From positions 67,752,187-67,816,186 of the forward strand of contig CM018683.1 in NCBI GenBank assembly GCA_009363875.1: DNA of 64,000 nucleotides, given 5' to 3'. Of this stretch, positions 28,405 to 38,912 are shown one piece after another; positions within the stretch are counted from its first letter, which is position 1, and every line of letters begins with the position of its first letter. Below the pieces are notes generated by a model. The model had not been told where the DNA came from, did not search any database, and saw nothing but the letters and a program-made list of their open reading frames with translations. The translations under genes and the position numbers were made by a program. The DNA is from Mikania micrantha. Its lineage: Eukaryota > Streptophyta > Magnoliopsida > Asterales > Asteraceae.

Positions 28405-29760
28405 GAATAGTCATCCCTAACGCTTTCACACGTAATGGTTTGACTTGTTCCTTGCGACTCAAGGCATCGGCTACGACATTCGCTTTACCTGGATGATAAC
28501 GAATTTCACACTCATAGTCGTTTAAAAGTTCTACCCACCGCCTCTGTCGCATGTTCAACATTTTCTGATCTAGAATGTGTTGAAGACTTTTATGATCAGT
28601 GTATATGATACACTTAGTTCCATATAGATAGTGTCTCCAAATCTTGAACGCAAACACCACTGCACCAAGTTCTAGATCATGAGTGGTATAGTTCTTCTCA
28701 TGTATTTTCAGTTGTCGAGAATTTTAAGCAATTACCTTGTCATTCTGCATCAAAACACACCCAAGACCTTGACGAGAAGCATCACAGTACACTGTGAAAT
28801 TATCAATACCTTCCAGTAGTATCAAGATAGGTGCATTGCAGAGTTTGTGTTTCAACAGTTGGAATGCCTCCTCCTGTTAGGAACCCCATATAAATGGTTG
28901 ATTTTTCTGAGTAAAGGTGGTCAATGGCAAGGCTATCTTTGAAAAGTTCTTGATAAATTGGCGATAATAACCGCCAGCCCTAAGAATGGACGTATTTCAG
29001 TTGGGGTTCGTGGTGTTTACCATTGTTTCACAGCCTTGATCTTACTGGGATCTACTTGAATACCGTTTTCGTTTACTACGTGCCCAAGAAATTGAACTTA
29101 CTGTAACCAAAACTCACAATTGGATAATTTGGCATATAATTTCTCATGTGCCAACAGTTCTAAGATCAATTTCAAGTGTTGAGCATGTTCTTGTTGGTTC
29201 CGAGAATAAATGAGTATATCATCAATAAACTTAATCACAAATTTATCCAGATAAGGTCTACATACTCGATTCATCATATCAATGAAAACTGCAGGTGCAT
29301 TGGTTAATCCAAACGGCATTACTAAAAATTCATAATGCCCGTATCGAGTTCTGAAAGCAGTTTTAGGAACATCACCATCATGAATTCGTAACTGATGATA
29401 TCCGGATCTTAAATTGATTTTTGAAAAGTAAGTAGCAACTTGTAACTGATCAAATAGATCATCGATTCGTGGTGAAGGATAACGATTTTTGATTGTTAGT
29501 TTATTGAGTTCCCTATAGTCAATGCACATCCTGAATGAACCATCCTTCTTTTTCACAAAAAGAATCGGTGCTCCCCATGGTGAGAAAACTAGGTCTGATA
29601 AAACCTTTGTCTAACAGTTCTTGCAGTTGACCTGAAAGCACTTGCATCTCTAAGGGTGCTAAATGATAAGGAGCTTTAGCTACATGTGCGACACCTGGAA
29701 TCAAGTCAATACGAAATTCGACTTGTCTCACTAGGGGGTAATCCTGATATATCCTCAGGA
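28405..29760 (-). pseudogene. Gypsy-2 reverse transcriptase and RNase H (broken)
   Basis: RT pieces: LIPGVAHVAKAPYHLAP near 29700, then a frameshift near 29565, then MKKKDGSFRMCIDYRELNKL, MPFGLTNAPAVFIDMMN and the catalytic box FIDDILIYS (about 29215-29240). The thumb and RNase H start carry several stops (29098, about 29010, 28888, 28725). RNase H resumes in YCDASRQGLGCVLMQ and continues in TTHDLELGAVVFAFKIWRHY. A conserved WELVN-type tether, RWVELLNDYECEIRYHPGKA, ends near 28480. Homologous to the Tat RT in fold but closer to chromoviruses. Confidence 0.85.
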
Positions 29761-30381
29761 ATAACTTTAGGAAAATCCTTGACTACTGGAATATCTTCGA
29801 TACATTTTTGTACAGAATAGTTCTCGATCACATATGCCAAAAAGGCCTAACAACCTTTCCGTAAGAATTTCTGAGTTTGCATACAAGAAATGATACCAAG
29901 TTTCCTACCAGCTCGTTCTCCTTGAACTATCAGTGTATTCCCATCAGGTCATGGAATGCGGATCATCTTGTTTTGGCATACAACTTCCGCTTGGTTATCA
30001 GAAAGCCAGTCCATACAGACCACAACATCAAAAGCTCCCAAGCTCAATAGGAAGTAAATTGATATTGAAAAGATGATCATTCAAATTCAAGAAACACCCT
30101 TGAATGACACTGTTAGTTTTGATCAACTTGCCATTAGCAAGTTCAATGACATAAGGAGTTTCTAGATCTACCGTAGGAAATGAAAGTAATGATGCAAATT
30201 CAGGAGAGATAAAACTCTTATCTGCTCCTGTGTCAAACAGAACTGATGAGTATAGATTATTAAGAAGACACGTACCAGTGACAATGTTTGCATCATGCCT
30301 AGCCTCGGTTGCACCAATCTGAAAAGCTCTCCCCCTAGCTTCATTCCCCGGATTGGTGTTGTTGTTCGGACAGTTTCTCAC
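29761..30381 (-). pseudogene. Gypsy-2 protease and protease-RT linker (broken)
   Basis: The last gag zinc knuckle (CGSPDHFVRNC) leads into RGRAFQIG, then the aspartic protease active site VLFDTGADKSFISPEF (about 30200-30245) and the VVVCMDWLSD motif near 30010. Stops appear near 29950 and 29850. Confidence 0.8.
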
Positions 30382-31707
30382 AAAGTGGTCAGGACTTCCA
30401 CACTTGAAGCGTGACCAGTTGGTTTGAGTGGTTTGTCGTGGTGCTTGGTTTGGTTGACGAGCAGGAATGTTACAGTATCTGGTATAGTGTCCGACTCAAT
30501 TACAGTTTGTGCATTCAGGACATGGTCCTGTGTGATGATAAGGACACTTATTTCATTTGGGCGCCTGCCCAATATAAGCCTTCCTCTCAGAAACAACCGC
30601 ATCATAGTTTTTCACAATTGGTTTGCTCTGGCTAGTCTCAGCCGGAGCCTTTGTTTTGTTCTTGCCAAACCACTTTCGTTTGGTACCTCTCACAACAATA
30701 GAGGTACTAACATCACTACGGCCCACCGCCGTCTGAGTTTTTGTGTTCAACATACCACTCCATACCGCCTCATCAGTAATCTTAGTGGTCAAAAGAATTG
30801 TACGTTTCAGAGTTGTGGGTTCAGCTGCCGTCACCATTCCCCGAATCTGGGGAACCAAAGCCTTAATGTACTTCTCAATCAAAGCTGCTTCCATAGGAAA
30901 CATATCGGGAAGTAAGCAAGTAAGTTCGCGAAACCGATCGGTATAAGCTAAACAATCACCACCGATCATCGAGTGATTCCAGAATTCGTCCTAGAGCTTT
31001 TGAATTTCAGTGATTGGGCAGTACTCTGATTTAATCAAAGTTTTAAGTTCGTTCCAGCCCATAGAGTCAACTGTAGCTGAGCCCAAAGTTTTAGCCTTGG
31101 TATTCCACCAGGTTAAAGCTGATTCTTTCAAAGAACAAGTAGCATAAGACACCTTATGCTCTGCCAAACATTGGCTGATCTTAAGTTTTGTTTCCATCTC
31201 CTCAATCCACCTTATGAGTCCAGCCGCTCCTTCTTTGCTCGTGAAAGTAGGAGGGTTGCAGGAAACAAAGTACTTGTAAGTACATCCTTGCTGTGGTGGA
31301 TCAGGAGCAGTTGTTTTAGTTGTTGCACCGGTGGTATTATGAGTTTCTACGTGGCCACGAGTAGCGTTATGTCCTACATGATCATGGTCCCCACCAGAAC
31401 CCGTAGTGATATGAGGTTGGTGTTGTGTTATTACACCACAAGCTGATAGTTGTTCTCGTACAATTCGTGCTATCATTGCTTCATTTGATTCAGACCCACG
31501 CGCACCAGCAGGTGGAACAGTGTTCACTTCTGGGTTCACTGGTGGAACAATATTTGTTTCCAGATTTCCAGGTGGAACCATGTTCACTTCCGGATTAACA
31601 CGTGGATTCGGATTCGATTCTACGTTCATAGGCGGAACTTGTTCCGGTTCAGGGTTAACATTATTCCTGCCAGCTTACTTGGCTGGTCGACCTCGTTTTG
31701 GAGCCAT
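30382..31707 (-). pseudogene. Gypsy-2 gag (broken)
   Basis: The start MAPKRGRPAK at 31707 is stopped at codon 11 (TAA) and reopens. A Pro/Val/Asn repeat follows (NPEVNMVPPGNLETN), then the gag core with YKYFVSCNPPTFTSKEG, GLIRWIEEMETKL and SALTWWNTKA. A frameshift near 30990 leads to the second half (LLPDMFPMEAALIEKYIKAL, VTAAEPTTLK), followed by damaged zinc knuckles. It aligns closely with the TR-GAG gag in core motifs. Confidence 0.8.
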
Positions 31708-32668
31708 CGTTCTGCTCATATGCAGACAAACTCAGGTCAGTTTAAGAATAATAAAAAAATATAACCCTTGTTCAATCATATTAATTCAATCATGTTCAGT
31801 TACACTGAAATTTTATGTTGAAATGTGATTATAAAAGGATATAGTATAACTACATTGATATAGTTCAAACATGTTCTCAGTACACAAAGATCACACAATT
31901 GTTCGTAGTTATACTCAGTCCTGTTATTTCAAAAACATGTTATAGTATCACACAATATACAGTATTGTGACATTAATATAGATGTAAATACAACATTACT
32001 GGTTTTTCGATCTATTTTAACATGAGTTTTTTTTAGATATTAACATACGGGACTTTAATATGTGTCATACAGATCATACATGTAATACCACACAATGTAT
32101 TTTACGTGAGTATACCACACAAGGTATTTTACGATAGTATACCACACAATGTATTTTACGTGAGTATACCACACAAGGTATTTTACGTTCGTATACCACA
32201 TAAGGTATTTTACGCTAGTATACCACACAAGGTATTTTACGTGAGTATACCACACATGGTATTTTACGTGAGTATACCACACAAGGTATTTTACGTGAGT
32301 ATACCACACATGGTATTTTACATTGTCCAACATTGATTATATAAGTTCTCACACAGATTTGTTCTCACAGTTCTGGTTATAGTTCACACAAGTTTGTTAT
32401 GAAAACATAGTTCACACATCACAAACATAGTTCATTACACACATATATATACAAAAGAAACCATGTTATTACACTACCATAGTTTTATACATAAACAAGT
32501 TTTGATACATCACAAGTCACAAGACACGGAAACCAACGATACCTTACTCTACCTTTCACAACTCAGGATCTGCATACATCAAAATATCCCACACTCATAA
32601 CCACTAGATCTACCTTTGTCACAAGATATGTACAATAAGATCTCAACCGCTAAATCCCTCGATCACTC
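31708..32668 (-). other. Gypsy-2 leader between upstream ORF and gag
   Basis: About 960 bases, AT-rich. A 27-bp tandem array occupies 32086-32321. Otherwise no gene is seen. Its length implies that gag needs its own start, splicing or reinitiation if the upstream ORF is translated. Confidence 0.6.
32086..32321. repeat. 27-bp tandem repeat in Gypsy-2 leader
   Basis: About nine copies of a unit like GTATACCACACAAGGTATTTTACGTGA (first 20: GTATACCACACAAGGTATTT). Because 27 is a multiple of three, both strands stay open and encode 9-residue repeats such as VWYTHVKYL. A coding role is doubtful. Confidence 0.9.
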
Positions 32669-33149
32669 TTACCGCATAAAGTACGGTAAGCAAGCCATCA
32701 TGATAGCTATAGTGGCTACCACTATAGCCAAGCATAGTAGTCTAGCCTCTAGACTCATTCCCTCAACTATCCCCCTCACTTCCTCTCTCATCCACACCCA
32801 TCTCTCTCTCATCAGTGCCACTTGCCGCCAGAAAGCAACAAGCACGATCTGTCCCCAAGTCATCCTCAGTCTATCGTCAACAGTTGTTCTCCACGCTCTA
32901 GTGTCAGTGTCTAAAGCCTTCACTTGATCCGTAAGGGTCAAGTGGGAAGTAAGGATCTCCAGTATAGTCATGTGAGTATCCTCTACTGTAGCCTGACACT
33001 GCTGCAGGCTCTGATGTATCCCCTGCAAGTCCTGAGTGACTTGCTGCAAGTGCGCCCTTATCTCAGCTTGATGGGAGGATTCTCCCACCTCGTGTATAGT
33101 GTTAGGCTCATCCCTGGGAGCCATCTGTCGTCGTGGAGGTAACCCTGTG
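32669..33149 (-). pseudogene. Gypsy-2 upstream ORF, C-terminal part (coiled coil, tail-anchor-like end)
   Basis: Continuation of the ORF that starts at 51895, resuming after Copia-2 and one copy of its target site, in the same frame. It contains a coiled-coil-like region (IRAHLQQVTQDLQGIHQSLQ onwards, about 90 residues). It ends with a hydrophobic segment of about 20 residues (LLCLAIVVATIAIMMACL) and a short basic tail, YFMR. That is the layout of a tail-anchored membrane protein. I do not recognise the family. An ORF upstream of gag is unusual for a Tekay-like element, though Ogre elements have one. No function is offered. Confidence 0.6.
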
Positions 33150-33154
33150 GTTTT

Positions 33155-33792
33155 TGTAGGACCAAGGTTGATCTCGGAAACAGCACGAAATCAAGAGAAA
33201 TCTGCTCTACAGCCTCTGGAATAGTGCGGAATCCTATTCCAGGGTTTTCCAATCGAAACCAACAGCAACCGTGGTGATTCAAAGGTAAGGGATGAACGTT
33301 TGAATGAAAATAGAACACCACGAGCTATGAATCGAACTTGGACAGCAAGAAACTCTCAAATCTTCAGGGGTTTGACACTGGATTACACTGGGAAGAATGA
33401 GGGTTCTCAGAAGTTAGGGTTGAAATGATTTTGAACTTGTATATATAGGCAACTGTCATTCGGGCGAATGAGGGGTCGAAACACCTCATTCGGCGAATGA
33501 CTGCTGTCGAATAAGAAATTCAGTCGAATGAGTCATTTGGCGAATGACTCATTCGCTGACTATAGACATACTCTAGTTACATTCGGCGAATGACTTCGTA
33601 CTCTAGAGTCATTCGGCCGAATGAACAATACTCATACTCACTTAATAATAAACCAAATCAACCAATCATATAATCAAATAACTAAAACATAAACATTAAG
33701 AACAATATAGAAAGACAACTTCCACTAATATAACTTGAACTTTACATGATGAATAATACAAAATAGAACTAGGGACATTAAGTGCATCTACA
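33155..33792 (-). repeat. Copia-2 3' LTR
   Basis: TGTAGGACC...CATCTACA on the plus strand. Six or so CATTCGGCGAATG-type words at 33457-33625 lie on the upstream side of the TATA box (33440-33447). Confidence 0.92.
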
Positions 33793-33808
33793 AACTCCCC
33801 CTTGGACC
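33793..33808 (-). other. Copia-2 polypurine tract
   Basis: The minus strand reads GGTCCAAGGGGGAGTT directly before the LTR. Confidence 0.75.
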
Positions 33809-33812
33809 TAGT

Positions 33813-36800
33813 TCAGCTCGTGGAAGTGTCTTTCTTGAAGTACTTGACGGAAATGGCTTTCCAGTCAGCTCCAGCATGAATCTTGAAAATACTGCAGAGA
33901 CGGATCACCCTCATGAACTGTAATGCCTGTACCATGTCCTGTACGTCAAAGAAAATCTGATGACGGTAAAGAGCTTGGACATCTTTGTAGGATAGGTTGG
34001 TCAACCACATGGGCTCAAAAATCCTCACAGTCTCCCATCACTTGTCCTTGCAGAGAACAATCACTGCTTCTCCAGTACGACCGTCATAGTACCACCATCG
34101 GAAGCCTTCCATAAAGTCTCGTCGCATCTTCTACAAAGGAATCTTCTTCAAGACTTTAGGAGGAAGCCACTTCAGGATAACTTTATGTTTCCGGGTGTCT
34201 CCGTCAATCTCAGGAAGATAGTAACGTTCAGGCTGTTGAGGTTGGAAGTTCACCCATCTCTTACGATACTCGTACTTTATCTGTCGAGAGAACCAAGCAG
34301 ACATCCCAGAGTCTTTACTGTATAGCATCTTCAGACGTGCTAATTGATTCACTTCAAAGCCAGGCAACGTCTTGAAGTCATGGGGATGCTTGAAGTAGTC
34401 TATTCCTTTCTCTCCCTTCACAGCATAACATCCGAGGTCGTGGAAGTATGCCCAGCTAAGAATCTGACCTCCAGCTTTATAACCTTTGGTCCTATAAACC
34501 TTCTTATGAGTAGCTGGCATCTTCTCGGTACTTTGCTTTTTCAACACCTCCCAATATGCTTCCCACTCCTCTTTCCTTTTCTTCTTGTCATCGGCTTCAG
34601 ATTTGTTGGCTTAAACCTGTTCTTCCTAATACCTGACCAGAAGATCCTCTGTCTCTTGATCAAACTGGTCAGTAAATGTAGGCAGCTCATCTTCAGCCGA
34701 TGTATACTTGGGATACTCCTCATCTGTAATATCCTCCAGAATAACCTCATCAATATCATCAAAAGGTTCTGGCTCAGGCTCATCAAAAACAGGAACAGAG
34801 GAATCGTCAGTGATAACCTCATCAGGATTTAACCTGAATAGCTCAGCTATTTGTTCCTTTGTAAGGCAGTGGATGATCTCTGCCTCTTCCTTGTCGTAGC
34901 TGACTAAGTGCTGTATAATGCCTTGAGCGTCCAGAATCATAGTAAGAGTCTCATCTAACTGACGTCTCACAGGCACAGCTTCTACTTCTTCAGTCGCTTC
35001 AGGTTCAGCTGTCTTTGAGGGAGACGAAGGAGGAGGAGCCTGTGGCTTTTTATCATTAGCCTTCTTGGACCGGATCTCAGATGACGGAGGGGCTTGATCA
35101 TCATCATCATCATCATCAGTACTAGATGACTCAGAAGACCCACTCCCAGATCCATCCTTGTCTTCATCATCAGATTCAGCATCTTTCTCTGAATCTTCAT
35201 AATCCACCTGTTCCTCCTCAGACTCTTCTCTTCTTCTTCTTCCTCCTTGTCTGATTCATCGAAACGTGCTGCAGATCCTTCAATCCTAGGAGTACTATCC
35301 TTGAGACTGTCAATCTGATCTGCTAGTCTAGCATTCTCAGTCTCCAAGGAAAGTATCCTATCACCGAAATCAGTGACCGTCAAGGCTAAGTGATGATGTT
35401 CATCGATGTATTTCAGCAGCTGCTGCTCCTGTTGGGCAGACCTAGCCCTTAGATCAGCCCTTTGATCTGCAGCTTGAAGAAGCAGAGTATCCTGCTCTTC
35501 TACCCTCTTGGTGAGCTGAGCAATGACTAGCTCTTGTTCTCTGTTCTTCTTCTCCTGTTCCAGGCTCCTCTCCATCAATCTGAGTACCATACTGTTCAGT
35601 GTGCTCAACTGATCAACAACTGACACAGTAGGTATAGACATATCGACCCGTAAGATGGAGGGACCAGAAGATGCAGCAGTAAATATAGGGTCCTGGGTCA
35701 CCGAGGTGGTCAGAGGGGCAGTAGTAGCATGAACATGAGTTGCCCTTGACCTGATCAGTGATGACACTGAAACAGCTGCTACTGATGTAACAGTAGTTGT
35801 AGCAGCTGTTGTTAGTTCTGACCTTATCTGAAACGAGAACCTCGACCTATTTCCTCTCCCGGCTCTGAAAGATGTAGACAGAACAGCAGCAGTAGTAGCA
35901 TGAGCAGAAGACCGAGGAGGTGAGGGTACATCAAACTCTGGGATAAACAAGGGATCAGTAATCTCTTCTATCTCCTCCTCACTCCTCTTCCTTTTCCTCA
36001 TCTCCATCTTTCCACCTACCATCACTTTCTCAAACTCATCATCATGAGTCTTTTCAGAATCAGAACTCTCATCATCACCATCACCTGCTTCCCCTTCATC
36101 TTCGCTTGACTCCTCAGACTCATCACCACCTTCAGAAGAATGAGGAACTGTAGCATCAAGAGAAACAGACACTGTGGAGGAAGTAGTAATCAAAAAATCC
36201 AGCTCCATCAGTGAGTCAATATTAACTTCCTCCTCTGCAGCTAAAGAAGTGCTAACTCCTGCATCAGGAGTCACAACAGATGTGCTCACAACCATCGTGC
36301 TCACACCTACTGAGCTATCACCAGCACCACCCACCACATCATCAGCACCACCAGCAGCACTACCACCTGCACCAGCACCAACATCAACATCAACATCATA
36401 ATCTCCACCTTCATCATCTCCTCCATCATCTGGTACAATAATATCCTCAACATCTGAGTCAGACTCATCATGTCTCCATCTACGACCAGCAGGAGCTCTG
36501 TAATCTGGTCTAGAGAGATGACCAAATAAAGATCGAGATGCTGGTTTGCTCTCCTTGCCTCTATATGACATCACCCTATTGAGGGTGAGGTCATTCATGT
36601 GTTCCAGCTTGATGACATCAGCATTAATCTTCGGTAGATCAGGTAACTGAACATCGATCAACTGCTGCAGAAACCTGGGATACATCAGGAACTTCTTGTC
36701 TCCCTTCAGTGTAACATTCTCCTTCATGTGAGAGAAAACCATCTCAGAGAAGTTGAATGGTCTGTTCAGCACCAGGGCAACAAAAGCACACTGGATTGTC

Positions 36801-37306
36801 TCCCGCATGTCATCGAATCCTCCTCTTCTGGATCCTAGACAGTGAATCAGTATGTGAGCAAGGTACTTGAATTGCGGAGACATATATGCTTTGTTGAGAA
36901 TTCCCGCTCCAAGATCACCTTCGTACTTGCATCTCATAAAGCAACCACGAACTAGATAACGGTCCAGCAGATAGGGCTGGTCAGGTGTATCCTGAAAACC
37001 ACAAATCCTCCTGATATGCTCAGCTGACACAACAACATCATGTCCAAGAACTTTCCCTCTGATCACTAGAGGTTCAGCCTCGCAATCTATATCAGCAGAA
37101 GCCCAGAAATCCTGCTGATGAGAACGATATGGCACATGCACAGTAGATATAGCAGCAAAGATCCTCGAACGCCTGAGAAAGGTAATAATCTCGGTGTGGT
37201 GCTTGGCGTTCGGAGTGTCGAGATCCAAGTGTGCACAAATGTTGTTCTTCGTCACATATTTGAATCCAGCCATTCTGAAAATCATATAAAGACATATTAG
37301 AACCAT
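33813..37306 (-). pseudogene. Copia-2 ORF3, promoter-distal copy with complete C-terminus (few breaks)
   Basis: A start at MAGFKYVTKNN (about 37273) is more plausible than the upstream Met at 37306. The N-terminal domain (FWASADIDCEAEPLVI, GHDVVVSAEHIRRICGF, FLMYPRFLQQLIDVQL) aligns with Copia-1 ORF3. An acidic Asp/Gly region, a basic KRKR patch (about residue 438) and a coiled coil of about 100 residues (about 562-665, LMERSLEQEKKNREQELVIA) follow. A frameshift in the TTC/TCC run near 35230 leads into an Asp/Ser-rich stretch (35207-34626). A TAA near 34613 and a TGA near 34045 break the rest, which includes KAGGQILSWAYFHDLGCYAV and RYYLPEIDGD. The reading frame ends at 33813. No signal peptide or membrane span. 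Function unknown. Confidence 0.8.
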
Positions 37307-37362
37307 TCAGATAACTTGAAAAGTTGAAATCAGATAAAAATAAGAACTTAGAAACATTTCAG

Positions 37363-38180
37363 ACGCCGAATGATAGTTAATTTTGGCGAATGAACACATT
37401 CGCCGAATGAGTCATTCGCCGAATGAACTCTATTTGGCAAGTGGAACACATTCGCCGAATGTGAATGAAAGTATGAGTCATTCGCCGAATGAGTTTCATT
37501 CGCCGAATGAGACATTCGCCGAATGGCATTATTCGGCTGAATTTGAAATTTAAACCCTTGATTATCAAAAATTCAAATCAGTCAATAAAACTCATATATC
37601 CATGTTCAGAAACAGCCGATTAACAAGTTTAAAACATGCCAGAGTTCGGTTTAAGTCCATTTTGACCATTTATTTTAAGGGCGAATCAAGAAACCCTAAA
37701 ACCCTAAAATATGATCTGATTTTGATGATTTCATGGTTGGAAATTGATAATATTCGTTCCCCAAGTACCTGAAATGATATAGAACAAGACTATCAGAGCC
37801 TGGGTGAAGATCAAACACTAGAACAAGGATCGAATGAGAAAAAGTGAGTTTCGGGCGAAAGGGGGCACACAGTTACGGCGAAAGTGTATTTGGTCGAATG
37901 AGCTTCATTCGGCCGATAGAACACTTATATAGGTTTATTCATTCACCGAATGAGACAGACGAAAGGGCGGTTGAAATTCAAACACATTCGCCGAATGTGA
38001 TTGATGAATGAGACATTGGTCACTACTCATTCGCCGAATGTGAATGTCGAAAGAGACATTCGACACAATTCATTCACCGAATGAGACTTACTTTGTCTGA
38101 TTGATTCGGTCGAATGACACATTCGCAGAATGAGGTCATTCGGCCGAATGAATTAAGCTTAGACCTCATTCGTGCGAATG
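37363..38180. repeat. Interspersed CATTCGSCGAATG palindromes, copy A
   Basis: Words such as CATTCGCCGAATGAG, CATTCGGCCGAATGA and CATTCACCGAATGAG recur at irregular spacing. They are near-palindromes, so they read the same on both strands. Variants (CATTCACCG, ATTTGGCG) look like CpG decay. Confidence 0.85.
37924..37933 (-). promoter_or_regulatory. Candidate internal TATA box for Copia-2 ORF3
   Basis: The minus strand reads AAACCTATATAAGTG, a strong TATATAA match, flanked by palindrome blocks. The copy in the duplicated unit is at 42515-42524. Confidence 0.5.
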
Positions 38181-38796
38181 GGAAATTTTAACACCCAAAA
38201 TACAAACTTTTTCAATATTTAACATTTTGAACATCAAAATTGTGATAATTATGAAGATATGTCTGGTTAGTTTAGGATTCAGATGTGACAGACATCCGAA
38301 CCTACAAATGATCATCTAAAATAAAATTGAAAATAGAAACTCTTTTTGTATTTTTCTGAAACAACAATTACGACTGTACAACTAGTAACTAAAAACAAAA
38401 AAACACATGTTTTTGTGAGACGTCTATTGAAAAGATAACACATGCATCTAATCACATCACATCAGCTTCATTGACTGTTTCACCTTAGACACATTTAACT
38501 TACGATACGATTACTGATATATTTGTCCAATCTTAAACCATACAATACACAACTACCAAACAAACTTTATGATTACTCATGTTTTCTGATTGAGTTCCCC
38601 ATTTCATTTCACCATTAAAGATCAAAATCAGTTTATAACTCATTTCTGCATATCTTAATACCAGTCATCATAAATTCAATAAGATTTCAAATTTATTATC
38701 TTTTTGTATTTTTCTTGTTCTATCCAAATAGACGGCTTCAGCTAGGTTCGTCCCAGCAATATGGCACATGTATGGAATCGAACTTAATTTGTTCAA

Positions 38797-38912
38797 GTAT
38801 TTCTCAAGCTTAATACCAGCTTGCATTTATTTTTCTTCAAGCTTAATACTAGCTTGCTTTTCTTTTTCTTCAAGGTTAATACCAGCTTGTTTTTCTTTTT
38901 CTTCAAGCTTAA
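38797..38912. repeat. 33-bp minisatellite at the duplication junction
   Basis: Units of TTCAAGCTTAATACCAGCTT plus a T-rich tail, about 3.5 copies. They encode LEEKEKQAGIK-like repeats on the minus strand. The matching array at 43390-43530 is longer. Confidence 0.85.

Larger units (their letters stand above)
34316..38912 (-). repeat. Tandem duplication in Copia-2, copy A (4597 bp)
   Basis: Matches 38913-43503 nearly base for base. Length differences are two 3-bp losses in TCA/TTC microsatellites. I noticed one or two substitutions (for example TATAACC/TATAGCC near 34480). The unit covers most of ORF3, its upstream spacer and candidate promoter, and part of a 33-bp minisatellite. Copy A joins copy B at AAGCTTAA/TACTGTATAG. 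Confidence 0.92.
37307..38912 (-). promoter_or_regulatory. Spacer upstream of Copia-2 ORF3 copy A: palindromic motif array and TATA box
   Basis: No gene. Around 18 CATTCGCCGAATG-type words occupy 37363-38180 in two blocks. A TATA box (CCTATATAAG, 37924-37933) lies between the blocks, about 650 bases before the likely ORF3 ATG. 38200-38780 is AT-rich without clear features. The end (38797-38912) is a 33-bp minisatellite. Confidence 0.55.

Noticed and set aside
32055..32336. A repeat-containing protein gene encoded by the 27-bp array
   Set aside because: Both strands are open purely because the unit is 27 bp. It lies in a leader, with no start context or flanking domain.
36174..36401. Small ORFs opposite ORF3 (also at 40765-40992 and 34344-34832)
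   Set aside because: They are mirror frames of low-complexity Ser/Asp coding sequence, repeated in the duplicated unit.
37363..38180. CRISPR-like array of CATTCGCCGAATG repeats
   Set aside because: Spacing is irregular, repeats are short and palindromic, the DNA is plant retrotransposon, and there are no cas genes.
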